Positions 43,201 to 53,948 of a stretch of 64,000 bases of DNA are shown here, piece by piece. The translations under genes and the position numbers were made by a program. Under the pieces are notes generated by a model. The model saw only the letters and a program-made list of their open reading frames with translations, searched no databases and was not told the DNA's origin. The number at the start of each line of letters is the position of its first letter. The first letter of the stretch is position 1. The DNA comes from Darksidea phi (Eukaryota > Ascomycota > Dothideomycetes > Pleosporales > Lentitheciaceae): NCBI GenBank assembly GCA_030770425.1, contig JASJFT010000138.1, positions 1 through 64,000 of the forward strand. The letters run 5' to 3'.

Positions 43201-44424
43201 AGTTGGTTTGTCCTGTTGTCCTCTAGTTTTAGAAGTGCTTGCTTGGGCATGTGCTCCAGGCTTAAGAATTGTCTTGGTGCCGCTGGTCAAGCTTGTTTTC
43301 GTGGCGCTGGATGCTGGGGCCTGTGTAGGTTTCGCCAATATCGTAGGTGTCTCCATTTTAGGCGCAGGGGTAGGCTCCTCGGTTGGTGGAGGCTGATTCT
43401 CCACCGCTGCCACAGTTGACTTTGTCCCGTCCATCCATTGCACCGTCTCGGGCGTCCAATCATCTTCGTCGTCGTCAATATCTGCCCATTTCGCTTCCTT
43501 GCCGCCATCGTCCGCTTGCAGGCGGGTTGCAAGGTGGATGCCATACTGCTGCTTAAGCTCCTCGTCGGTGAACTGCTTTGGCGGCGGGGGCGGGACTGGT
43601 TGGTTCTTATTCCAAACTTTACTTGCGTCCGGTCCTGAGCCTGCCCCGTTCAACTTTCCCAGCGATCGAGGGACATTACTGCCGCCAGATTTCGCGACTA
43701 GACGTGGTTTCGCCGTCTGCAACGTGGAAGCGCTTGTCTGCGCTGTGTTCGCGATCTTCTCTCCAGGACGGGCGGGGGGTACGGTCACGGCAGACTTTGC
43801 TAGGAAATTCTTCGTCACCGACACAGACTTGAAAGACGTAGGCTTCTTGACTGCCGAGTTGGTGCGCAGATGGCCTTCCGGACGCTTGGCTTGGTCCACG
43901 CTGCCTGGGCGACTGATATCTGTATCCGATCCGACACTGCCGTCTCCGGCTGCCGTCTGCGATTCTGTAGCCGAGTGCTCACCCGCATCTCCGTTCACCA
44001 GTTGCTCTTTTGTCTCTTTCGGGGGCGCCTGGAATTGTGTCTGGCTGCTCGTGGTCGTTGGTGGTGCCTACGGCGGTCAGTTCTTTCCCCTTTGTCTTTC
44101 CCCTCCGGTTATACTCACAACATCTCCACCGGCTGTTCCCGACGGCTGTTCCCCATCAACTGCAGCTGCATCGTCTGTCACATTCGTTGTCGAGAGGGCG
44201 TCTGAGGGTTTAGAGTCGAGAGCAGTTGGGCCCGAGGGCGCCTCGCCGTTGCCGGCGGAGGTGTTGGTAGCTGACGCAGAATCGTCGATGGGCGAGACGT
44301 CGCTCATCGACTGTGCTTCCTTTACCACATCGTGCGTGATCTGCTCTGCCATAACAAGATTGGGTACTGTTGGTGCAGCGGAAAGCGCTTGGTCAGAAGG
44401 GTGCTCTTGATCGGTAGAGGACAT
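40261..44424 (-). CDS. Large Pro/Ser-rich, mostly disordered protein, function unknown
   Basis: Two exons (44119-44424 and 40261-44067) join in phase 0 to 1370 residues. Most of it is Pro/Ala/Ser/Thr/Gln-rich. Ordered-looking parts are few. One is a segment at about 266-316 (FTDEELKQQYGIHLATRL, then WADIDDDEDDWTPETVQW). Another is a Lys/Glu coiled coil at about 670-710 (LVKQRKLKEKEEWDKKEAEKKERL). The third is near the end (about 1260-1310): YKQSEKDFDTFAIPIRLGNMRSTI before an Arg/Lys/Gly-rich tail, suggestive of RNA binding. I recall no named family. The first Met could also be at 44469. The long frame in a non-repetitive low-complexity region argues for real coding. Confidence 0.8.
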
Positions 44425-45284
44425 GGGCAAGGACAGAACGCGGCCGGGCGCGGCCGAGATTCCATGCAATGCGCAGGGACTGAGAAAAGTCGGAATATAT
44501 TCACCTATCGTCAGGTATCAGGCGTCGCCTCGGGGAAAGAGTTGGCGCTTCCGCAGAAACGTCTACTTCGTGCTCCGGGAGCGGGCGCGGCGAGCGGAGG
44601 TGCGGCTTGGAAGGTTGCGCGGACGGTCGCTGTGAACGGCTCGTGAGCGGCTGGCTCGTTCGGCGCGTTGTAGTCTTGTTCTAAAGAGAACTGTAAGAAA
44701 TGGCCCCGGGTGACTGGCCTGAGTGCGTGGTGATGGAAGTGTAGAAGGAGTTGTGACTGGCACTTGAGCGAGTCAACGTGGTGCGTGATGCGGTTGGGTC
44801 TTGGCGCGCTCGAATGCTTCTTTGAAGCTGAGGTTCGGCAATGGAACACGCCACGGAAGCCTCATTAAGCAATAGCAGTGGGGGAATACAATATAACGGA
44901 TGTGAAACATAAGACAAGTTACTTCAGTAATCGATTTTTGCATCTCACAAACACGTGCATATCTCTTGCCCAACTGTTGTTATTTCAACCCGCGCCGCAT
45001 TGGGAAAGTAACAGCATGATCATAGAATCACTTCAGACCCGCCGCCGAATTACTTTCCAAGCCTCCAGAGGACCTCACATGCAGCTGTGCTGAGCCTTGA
45101 TGCCTATTGCGTTCGCCATGACACTTGCACCAAATAAACAAAAACGCGGATACGGAATCACAAAGCTGTTGATGGATCCGCACGCTATACTCTTGACAGG
45201 ATGTGGATTGAAATCTGCTACACTCTATATTTACACATGCTGCGTGCCCCACTCATATGTCGTGTCCTAGTGACCGGTGTCCGC
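44425..45284. other. Intergenic, about 860 bp
   Basis: 5' leader and promoter of the large gene, then the 3' flank of ATP17. No supported gene. Confidence 0.5.
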
Positions 45285-45924
45285 TTAGTGGTGCACGTTG
45301 TTCTTGTGGTGGCCTAGAGAGTATGAGTCAAAGCAAGACATGGACGAGACGATAGGACGTACGCAGATGGAAGTAGTAGTTCTGTGCGTAGCCGAGAGCA
45401 ATGAGGCCACCAATAACGTGGACGAGCGCTGTATCCTCAACCGTCAGCATTAAGGGTGCTGGAGGGTTTGCGAAGCCAGTCTGAAAAGTACATACGCATT
45501 GCAGACGCGTTCTTGCCAAAGTATCTCTTCTGGTAGCGTCCCAAGACGCCTTTGCCCTGCGGTTCGGGGGCCGGTCCACGCGGGAGCTTCTCGTAGAAGC
45601 TCACCACCTTTTGCATGCGGACCGCATTCGGCGATGACCCAATTGCCTACAAAGGAATCAGCAAGCGTCGTGTATAAGCGCGATGGCCACAAGCAATGCC
45701 CGGAGAGGAATCCCCTATGCCGCAATGTTTTGTGGTCGAGCGAGGAACAGCGAAATCGGCTGGAGAAGCGTCGGAGTCGTCGGGGGAAACCTCGAGAAGG
45801 ACTTACGTTCGGAGAGGCAACCTGCATCCAATTGTTAGCGCTGTTTATGTCTTCGCGTGGTGATAAGAAGGCGTACCTTGGGAGGGATGAGGGTCGAGAG
45901 ACCGCGGGTTTGGGTGAAGCTCAT
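45285..45924 (-). CDS. ATP17: ATP synthase subunit f, mitochondrial
   Basis: Small subunit of the membrane (Fo) part of mitochondrial ATP synthase. Five exons (45877-45924, 45807-45821, 45496-45646, 45363-45428, 45285-45313) give 102 residues, matching the yeast protein (101). Exon 2 is only 15 nt and encodes VASPN. The joined protein reads RGLSTLIPPKVASPN, AIGSSPNAVRMQKVVSFYEKLPRGPAP, RYQKRYFGKNASAMP, then the single helix LVHVIGGLIALGYAQNYYFHLR and the end HHKNNVHH. All four splice pairs are GT-AG and preserve frame. It is divergent from NDUFS4, another oxidative phosphorylation gene. Identity is strong despite the short exons. Confidence 0.93.
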
Positions 45925-46164
45925 CTTGTCGGCTACCGTTCAGTTAGCATCAATTGGCTTTCGGCGGTGGATTCGGTTCGGTTGGGCGACGCACTTGGTT
46001 TGGCAAGATGCGGCAGTTGAGATGGAGGTCGTGCAGAAGTGATGGCGGTTGTCGAGAAGAGACGCTGTGACTGAGGTTAGAGGCTTGGCAGCTGCCGGAC
46101 CTCACCTTGACATCCGCGACATCATTGCAAGCTTCCACCCCTCGAACCCGACACCCCGCGCAAC
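45925..46164. promoter_or_regulatory. Shared divergent promoter ATP17 / NDUFS4
   Basis: 240 bp between start codons of two nuclear genes for mitochondrial respiration. A CCAAT box lies on the minus strand (ATTGG at 45953-45957), 29 nt before the ATP17 ATG. In yeast the CCAAT-binding Hap complex activates respiratory genes; use of this box is inference. Confidence 0.5.
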
Positions 46165-46948
46165 ATGTCGGCACTACCCAGGTCAATTGGCTCGCGGCTG
46201 CTCCCATCCGCCCTTCGCCCATCCGCATCGAGGGCCATTGCTCCCAAATACCGCACATACACCTCGGAACCGTCCTCCAAAGAAGCCGAATCCAAGACGA
46301 GTGCAGGCGACGCGCCTGCGGCCAACCTTACAGCATCGACCCAAATCCGACAAGAAGGTGCAAAGGAGGGCAACGTGAGGCACCAGCCGGATTACAATGT
46401 GGCCATCGACTACCGGACCTCGTAGGTTAACGGCACTTTAGGGCAGCATCATCTCACAAGTGCATATAGAAACTTCTCCCCGATCCCTAAGCGAGTCATG
46501 GACGGGAGCGAGCCGGGCGATACTGTAGCTGCAGCCGTTCTCTCTGGTGCCCCAATCGATCTGCAGGCCAGGACGGTGCGGTACGTCGATCTTTGAAAGA
46601 GTCTCGACATAAAGACATGGTTCTAATTGAACTTGTAGGATCTACCGCCCGACCAAGACCGCTACCCAGTCTGGTGACTGGCACTCGCATCACTGGCTGA
46701 TGGACTGGGATGTACTTCCCAAGGGACACCGATGGGAGAATCAGTTGATGGGATGGCAGTCATCCGCGGATTTCATGAATGGCCACAGGATACAATTCAA
46801 GACCAAGGAAGATGCCATCAACTTTGCGAACAAGCAAGGCTATGAGTACTTTGTCCAGGAGCCGAATGAGCGGAAGTTTGTTCCAAAGGCGTATGCCAAC
46901 AACTTCACCCACAGCCCCGGAAAGTTGAAGATTGTTAGGACGAAGTGA
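46165..46948 (+). CDS. NDUFS4: NADH:ubiquinone oxidoreductase (complex I) 18-21 kDa subunit
   Basis: Accessory subunit at the N-module/Q-module joint of respiratory complex I in the mitochondrial matrix arm. Three exons (46165-46421, 46470-46580, 46639-46948) give 225 residues. A presequence (MSALPRSIGSRLLPSALRPSASR) and a polar linker precede the conserved core: QARTVRIYRPTKTATQSGDW, HHWLMDWDVLPKGHRWENQLMGWQSSADF and FKTKEDAINFANKQGYEYFVQEPNERKFVPKAYANNF. The end KIVRTK is typical. Introns are 48 and 58 bp. Identity is secure. Confidence 0.96.
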
Positions 46949-47947
46949 GTGAAGTGTAAGAGACGGCGTTAGCAGCTACTACTGTACATACAGGTCAAAG
47001 AAAAGGCTTTTGTCTTCATTCTTGCTCTTTTCTGGCAACATGTGATGACTTGAACAGCGGGACCACGGGGTTTTCCCGCAATGGCGTGTATGCCTCTCTA
47101 GCTTATCTCATCTATCTAGTTGGTCGGAAGTAATTAGACTAATAGAACGAACAGATGGCATGTATTAGTACCGCCTGACCTGCCCGTTCTTTTCATCTCA
47201 CGATAATCTATGACAGCGTCCACCTTCCACGTCCTACAAGTCTATGATTATCCGGAAGTGCGATCTTTCAGAGTTTGGTTCCAGCCTGCTCAGGTGGGTA
47301 CCATACTGCTGCAGGTCCCGCTGACCGTGCCAAGTCGATGCCCTTGCTCTTCAATTGGACAGAGACTAATCGCTCAACAGGTAGTCTTGCAATCACACGT
47401 GCCCTCGACATGTCGATTGGCGTAATATGGACGCAATCTTAAACTAGGTAGTCACTTCGATACCACATAATGGCGCTGTCATAAACAGGCTATTCTACTT
47501 CACCCCGGCTTAGATTTCTTCCCTTGCAGGACGGCGTTGCGCCTCTCAAGTATATAGACTAGCTGACCCGCAACAAAACACTTCCGACCTCTCCAGGCAC
47601 ACGCCGCGATACTATCGCTGACAACGCCTCCTCCAACGCTTTCCGCGTGTCAAGCTACTCCAATGATGATCACGACCAACAAGGAATGCCAGCCGTTGCA
47701 ATCGGCTCGGCAAGGACTGTTGCAACCTCTGCCCACAAGGCCACACTCCTTGGTGAAGGAGCCCGCTCCCTCCTCACCAGCCACCTCTTCACCACAGCAA
47801 CAGCCAGCGCCTGTTTATTATCCCGTTATCGTGCTCTCGTCCTGCAAAGTTTGCGCTACATCAACCACTGACATCAAATCGCACAGCCAGCATCACGCAC
47901 ATTACATACCCTTCCCTATATCATTATAGGCAAAGCACCGCGACGCT
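46949..47947. other. Intergenic, about 1 kb
   Basis: No supported gene. Frames at 47647-47929 are short and overlap one another without features. Confidence 0.5.
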
Positions 47948-48267
47948 ATGGGACGCGGGGGATACGACATGTCGGTCGACAAGTTAGACGTCGGTTCGGG
48001 CCACAATGTGAAAGGCGAGGAGAAAAAGGTATGTCCTCCTGACACGTATATATTGACAAACAGCAGCTGACAGCTTCCGGATCGAGGACGCCGCCGCTGC
48101 CGAGCAGGCATACATCGCCAAATGCATAAAGAACAAGAAGAAATTGCCCGAAGTAAGTCTTTGACTCGTCTATCATTGGGTATCATAACCTGCTAACCCA
48201 CTATGTACAGTACGCAAAGCAGCGCAAGCAGCCTGCTCTGAAGCCCGAACCCGATCCATCGAAGTAA
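47948..48267 (+). CDS. Small charged protein, 67 residues, unknown
   Basis: Three exons (47948-48028, 48087-48152, 48211-48267), all phase 0, join to 67 residues. The sequence starts MGRGGYDMSVDKLDVGSGH, continues through the helical AAAAEQAYIAKCIKNKKKLPE, and ends KQRKQPALKPEPDPSK. The two introns (58 bp each) have GTATGT and GTAAGT donors. The first acceptor (ATCGAG) is less usual; the alternative (GACAG, 10 bp earlier) breaks the frame. Splice-site quality and a coherent helical product support a gene, but I recognise no family and the exon chain is my own reconstruction. Confidence 0.5.
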
Positions 48268-48604
48268 GTCGACATCGAATGACTTGCCACATGAACGGAC
48301 ACACGGGGTTGTATGTCCGGCACTGTATCTTCCCGTTTGAACCCATCCAGTCCACCACCCGGGTCTCACTCTGCCACCGGCTCCGGACAACGTAGGACAT
48401 AGTTCTCCTGCCAGTAGCATTCCTGTCGCTAATATACATCATCAACGTGTAGCGCTTTTATGGAAAGCCCAAAGTGCTACACTGCGGGGGGGAAGCATGC
48501 ATGTACCGTAGCATGCAGGGAAGGAAAGTGCAAAGTCGCAAAAAATGCAGAAAACGTTAAGTTAACACGCTCAAATGAAGCCAGAACAAAATCCAATCTC
48601 TTTA
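48268..48604. other. Convergent spacer
   Basis: 3' flanks of the 67-residue gene and the esterase gene. Nothing else seen. Confidence 0.5.
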
Positions 48605-49400
48605 CTAACCACGCACCTTGATCGCATCCCTCAGTGGCTGGAATAACCTTGAGGCCATGAGCTTGTTGCCCTCCTCGTTGGGATGCGTGCCGTCCGTCGT
48701 CATCGTGTCAGCGTTGAAGTTAGTAAAGGTGTCGACTACCGTGATTGGGGAGTTCGTTTGGCTATTGGACCGCGCCCATGTCGCAATCGCATCGTTCAGT
48801 TTAGGAATCGCTGCAACCCACGCTGCATCGTTACCGGACGCCCTCAGCGGAATAAGCTTCATGACAAGCAAGTGTACTTGAGAGTTCTGAGCGCGCATCT
48901 GCTTGAGCAAGGTCGTGTAGTCGGCGATAATCTGCTCTGTGTTGCGGTTCGCTTTGACGTCGTTGGTTCCCAGGTGCATCATGATGATCTGGGGGGTTGC
49001 GTTCTTGAGCCAGCCGACGAGATTGCTGTTGGCGACGAATTCTTGAGCTTTGGCGCCGCTGTGGCCTTCGTTGTTCTTGTCGAAGTCGACGACTTGGTTG
49101 GCGAGCTTGCATTCGGCGGGGCCGGATTGGCCGCCCACGAAATCGAAGTTGGAGGTTCCCGCTTCTTTCAGTTGCTTTTGAAGATAGGCACGCCAGCAGC
49201 CCTGGAGGTCTGTTAGATCATGTGAGATGGGGATGAGGAGAGGTACGTACGCCTTCGACGATGCTGGCACCGAATGGCATTACTCTGACGGTGGCGGCAG
49301 CAGCTTCCATTTCAGTCTGATCTTGCGGGTAAGGCAGTGCTGTGGTTTGGGTGGCCAGGCCGAGGAGGCCGACGGCGGTGGTGTAGATGCTGAGCTTCAT
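48605..49400 (-). CDS. Secreted SGNH/GDSL esterase (carbohydrate esterase 3-like)
   Basis: Two exons (49251-49400, 48605-49201) give 248 residues. A signal peptide (MKLSIYTTAVGLLGLATQTTA) precedes an SGNH hydrolase. Block I is MPFGASIVEGGCWRAYL with Ser46 and spans the splice junction. Gly/His-containing NNEGHSG is block II, MMHLGTND gives the oxyanion Asn130, and TTDGTHPNEEGNKLMA carries the Asp220-His223 pair. Block I has GAS rather than the usual GDS. The CWRAYL and DGTHPNE steps fit family CE3 acetylxylan esterases, so removal of acetyl groups from plant xylan outside the cell is the likely role. Substrate is inference. Confidence 0.9.
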
Positions 49401-49691
49401 GGCGATAGTAGTCCGTCAAAAGACTCTGAACACGTTCGACCGAAGATGTTGCAAGTGTGATTGATTTGACCGAAGAGCGGTGGTCAAAGTAAACCAAAAA
49501 CTTGTTGGACAGTTGATGATAGCTAGAGTCGATTATATGCCGAAGACTAGAGTAGTAATTTATGGGCAAGCGACCGGTATATTTATACCAACGAGCCGCA
49601 CGAGTTCAAGGTGAGAAGGGAAAAAAAGAACGATCTCCGGGAAATAGAATTAGGAAGCGGGCCCGCAGTACGGTACAAGAATAGAGTGAAC

Positions 49692-49714
49692 GCAGCAGCA
49701 GCAGCAGCAGCAGC
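49692..49714. repeat. (GCA)n trinucleotide tract
   Basis: Seven to eight uninterrupted GCA units about 290 bp upstream of the esterase start, noncoding. Confidence 0.9.
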
Positions 49715-51141
49715 GCAGCCAGGCTTAGGCTAGGTAAGATCAAGTAGCGGTAAGCCGAGAAAAAGCCTCCGCAGTAGATGGAAGAAGTATGGTAAATGGA
49801 TAAAAACAATATTGAACAGCTGGCGCACACACGCAGCCTCTATAAACTACCTGGTAGGGGTGACGACCATGTAGAACGCGACGTAGTGACCATGGGCCAC
49901 ACGTCAACCACGCCCATCCGTCACATAGCATACGACGAAACATGTCCTGGTGGAAGAAGCAAGTGACGACCGGGCGCTGAAACCCATATCGAATGTGAAG
50001 AGTAGGCGTCGTTGAAGAGCGCCCCACCGGCTGGCCGAAGGGCTGTGGGAACCACAGCTAGCTCGAGCCTGACCAGGTCCAGGAGGTCCGGTGAGGAACT
50101 GCAAGCAAGTGCAAGCATCAACACCCATGTTCGCGTCTAAGCAGTCACGATAGGTAAGCCAGCGTCCTATTTCGCATTCGGTCTTGCTCATCAGCGCATG
50201 CCACCGACGACGTGGCTCCGACCCCCTCCTCATCGTCGCCGCCGCGCTCGATCCAGACCCCCATTCAGTAATGTATCTCCCCTCGTATTGCGGATGAAAG
50301 CGGGAGGCAAAACAGATTGCTCGCACTATCAGGAGATCACGTCTAGTAAGATGAATGGGGCACATTCTCGGCCGCAGCTTTGGCGAGAAAGCGGTTAGCG
50401 ACGCGGGCTATTGACCGAGTGGAGATCCCCCCGGACGTAACGTCGCTCGGCCCTGGGCCGCGCAATGAGTGCCGGATGATTCGGAACAAAACGTATAGTG
50501 AGACTATACAAGTTGCAATTGCGGCTTCTCGGGAGCCTGTGGGGGGAATGGCATGTCTGCGAAGAGCTGGGGATAGGAAGTCACTGGCGCTGTTTCGAGA
50601 CACATGGCGCGATGGCTTTGGGAAGGTGGTGGGATGCTCTTGTTGGTGATGTCTCCGCATGCACGACGACCCCAGGCTAGGGAGATGGGGGCATTTGAAG
50701 AAGGCTTGGGTGGACGAAGGCGCAGACATGGCTTGCGCCGTTGGACGCCGTTAAGAACTAGATGTGCAGCTAAGCATTAGCATAATATCGCTGTTCCTGA
50801 CGATCGACCACATGCCCTACCTTCATCTACGTTAGCATCTCCGGAGTATATCCAATATAAGAACATGGACAATGATCGTGACATTGGCCTCAACACTCTA
50901 GGCCACAATTGAAATGTGCTCCGAAACAGCGACGGTCGGCGTGAAGGGACTGAGACGTAAAAAGGAAAGGCAAGAATTGCCTGGGAGTCCGTTCACACCT
51001 AGCTGCACATCATTGGACCGAAGCGTCAACCCGTTCGTTGCACATGGCTGTTACCACCGCATCATCTTTGCCGGGCTGTCGTCGTGATTACCTGCGTAGG
51101 CACAGTATGTCGAAAGTGATCTGCCCACGCCACCGTCTCCA

Positions 51142-51194
51142 GGCGACAGGTGACAGGCGACGGGCGACGGGCGACGGGCGACGGGCGACGGGCG
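51142..51194. repeat. 7-bp minisatellite GGCGACG
   Basis: About 7.6 tandem copies. The first two units are variants (GGCGACA, GGTGACA) and the rest are identical. Noncoding surroundings. Confidence 0.9.
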
Positions 51195-52304
51195 TTCAGA
51201 GTCCATTCAGAGGCTGTTCGAATAAGCCTCGGGCAATCACGAAGGTGAGAACGTCGACCCCACCTCACCCATCATATATCATTGCCTTCGCCATCGCCGT
51301 TCCTTCGCACACCATGTAGACGCACCAACTCCTGCCCAGGTTAGGAACTACTTTTGTTGGCCGTCTTTGAACGCCGAGGCGGTCAGATCAAGCTCATGTC
51401 AGGCATGTCGCGTATGACATTTCGCGCGAATGGCACGTCGCTGCGCCCGCAAGGACGAACAAACGGCCCTATTTCCGATGCGCCCACGCAGTGTTATCTT
51501 ACGTGCATACAGAGCGTGCGGTGGACCACGCAAATTCACACAGCCTTGCGAAGTCGCCCCCCCGGCGGCTAGCTATAAAAAAGAATCAAATGGCGCTCCC
51601 AAACACCGAGTATGATAGTCTGGGTATTGGCGCAGTTAGTGCGGACCGTTTTCAGGTTGGCTGGCTACGTCGCCAATCGCCGACGGTGGGCGGTGAGTTA
51701 GTGTGTAGACCTGCGTGCGTACGGTGCTATGCTGCGAACTATAGTCTAAGCAATGATTAGCAGAAGGCTAGCAAGCTGCGCCCGATCGTGCCTGGATTCG
51801 CATGGGATGACTTGAAAGGGACTAGGCAGGTGTACCAAATCCAAGCAACGCTCATAACGTTAAGCTCAATGAATAGCGTAAGGAAGAATCGATGCCACCG
51901 TCATGTACCCAAGAAACAAGCTTGAACCGTGAGCGGACGCAGGAGCGGAAGTCGAATGTGAAGCGAAACAGATGTGGTTGTGAGGCTATGTTTCACAAGC
52001 GTAATGAAGACGAAGCAGTCCGCGCGTCGCACAAACCGTGACATCAATGGCGAGGTTAGGCGCAGAGATCGAAACACAAACTCCTTTCGAGCCATGTACA
52101 GGAAATGGCGTTGTTGCGATGCACAGTGCTAACCGCAAAGGAAACATAATGTATAAGTTGGTATATTGCGCTAGACGAAGCTCGCATCATGCCACAAAAG
52201 AAACCATCGTCTTTTCCACGTAGATCTCGCAGGAGGTACATTTCCAGCAATCAATCCATGTTCGTTGCGCCTCCATCTCTGCCTTCAGCCACATATTTGT
52301 GCTC

Positions 52305-53948
52305 CTAGCGTAAGAGGGCAAAGCCACCTGAAGGGATCTTCTGGCGAGCGCTGCGATCGATGGCGCCACCGGAATGGCGATTACCCAGGGCGCAATCACG
52401 ATCGAAGCTTCGCTGAGGAGATAGTGATCCAAGAACAGGGTCGCGCTCATCGTTTGAGGCCCGGCGTGGAGCCATGGGCTGGAATGACGTAGTATGGTGA
52501 ACAGGGCCCGTCCTGTCGCCTGATCTATCAAACATGGACGGTGCCACGTAATCGATAGCTGCATCGTCCACAGTACCTATACGCTCTTCGGTGATATCCG
52601 AGGCGGTTTGAACAGTGATTTCAACGTGAGGATCTGCTTCATCTTCAGACTCCATGCCCCCGACTGGGTTTTCTTTGTCGTCATGTGGGTACTCGATAGG
52701 TGCTGGGGCAGAAGCTTCTCTCTCAAGCTGGACCTGCAGAGACTCCTCATATATGTGGAATGTCGGGCCCTTGGGGCGTCTACTACGTCGCGCGCGTCTA
52801 TGTACAGGCCCTGGGGGCGCTGGAACGGGAACTGCGACCAACCGAATACCAGTGGCGAGCAAAGGACCGAGTGCAATAGAGGAAAGAGGTGAAGGCCGCG
52901 GGGGAAGTGACGTTGACTGCTCTGAGACGGTATCTGCGGGATTTAGCACTTGCCACTCATCGGGAAATCATGTGCATATCGCTCAACATATATGACTGAA
53001 GGTGCGTTGGTCACGACTGAGATATACTTACTACCGGTATCACGAACCACACTGCCTCCGACTGCAATCACACCACCATCTGTGACTTGACTAGGACTCA
53101 AACCCTCTTCGGAGCTTGTTCCTGTCTGATTGCTGTCACCTTCTATCTGCTCAATCTCCTCGTCCTGCGGGTGGACACTCGTGTTATAAAGAACATCGTG
53201 GTTAACTCGACGGGACGAGCGGCGGGTGCCATGAGAGGGCGGTAGATCCGACAGTTTCCTACGCTTGTTCATATGGTGCAGCTGACTCACATCACCATCG
53301 GAGTCGGTCTGATCCTCGTTGTAGAAGTCAGTTCCCTCGCTATCTTCGTCAGGGTTCTGCTCCTCGTATCTAGCGCGGTGCCTAGCAGCGCGCGATGGCT
53401 GAACAACGTCGTCCATCGGATGGTACTTCTGATCGTATACAGGCTTGCTGTCGCGCATCCCGTTTGCCTGGCCGCGTGTTCTGAACGAGGATGTCGGAAA
53501 GGATGGTGGTGGCAGGGTGTCCCTAGCGACGAATTCGTCGTACTCGTCGTCCGTTATGGTGATGATGTTTTCCAGTTCAATCCCAGCGAGCAGGTTGTTG
53601 CGCTTCCTTTTCTTTGACGCGGTGCTCTAATTGGGGTCAGGCGACAGTGCTTGACAGGGAAGCAGCGAACTTGCCTTGACGATGGCGCGTTCAGCCCTGG
53701 CTTCCTCTTTGGATTGCTTTAGCCTTGCCGTTGACTGCTCGCCTTGACGACGTTCTCCAAGAGGCGCCCCCGCGACTGGCGACTCGTTCTGACTCTGATT
53801 AGTAGGACGCCGCTGACTCTGATTGTATCCGCTGAAAGAAGCATACTTGAATGCCTGTCGTGCCAATTGGGGCCACGACCTGCAGGCGAGAATCACAGTC
53901 GGAGTCGGATGCAGACGTAGAGTCGTAGTCGCTCAAGGCTGGCGGCAT
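52305..53948 (-). CDS. Nuclear-type acidic/Ser-rich protein, unknown, with a GC-AG intron
   Basis: Four exons (53847-53948, 53675-53794, 53032-53626, 52305-52933) give 481 residues. It starts MPPALSDYDSTSASDSDCD. The segment LKQSKEEARAERAIVK runs across a GC-AG intron into STASKKRKRNNLLAGIELENIITITDDEYDEFVARDTLPPP, which has a clear basic nuclear signal and a conserved-looking helix. Acidic and Ser-rich stretches follow (NPDEDSEGT, DQTDSDGD), then a second basic patch (NKRRKLSD) and an Arg-rich step (HRRARRSRRPKG). I recognise no family. The intron at 53627-53674 must have a GC donor to remove a TAG stop in the same frame. Confidence 0.65.

Larger units (their letters stand above)
49401..52304. 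other. Gene-poor stretch, about 2.9 kb
   Basis: Holds a (GCA)n tract, a 7-bp minisatellite and scattered short frames. The longest is a minus-strand frame at 50343-50729 (128 codons, one hydrophobic stretch), with no domain and no exon partners. I do not call a gene here. Confidence 0.5.

Noticed and set aside
43499..44410. Open frame of 303 codons on the plus strand
   Set aside because: Antisense to the large Pro-rich protein; its composition mirrors that gene's codons.
50343..50729. Minus-strand frame of 128 codons with one hydrophobic stretch
   Set aside because: No topology or domain support and no exon neighbours; GC-rich surroundings open frames by chance.
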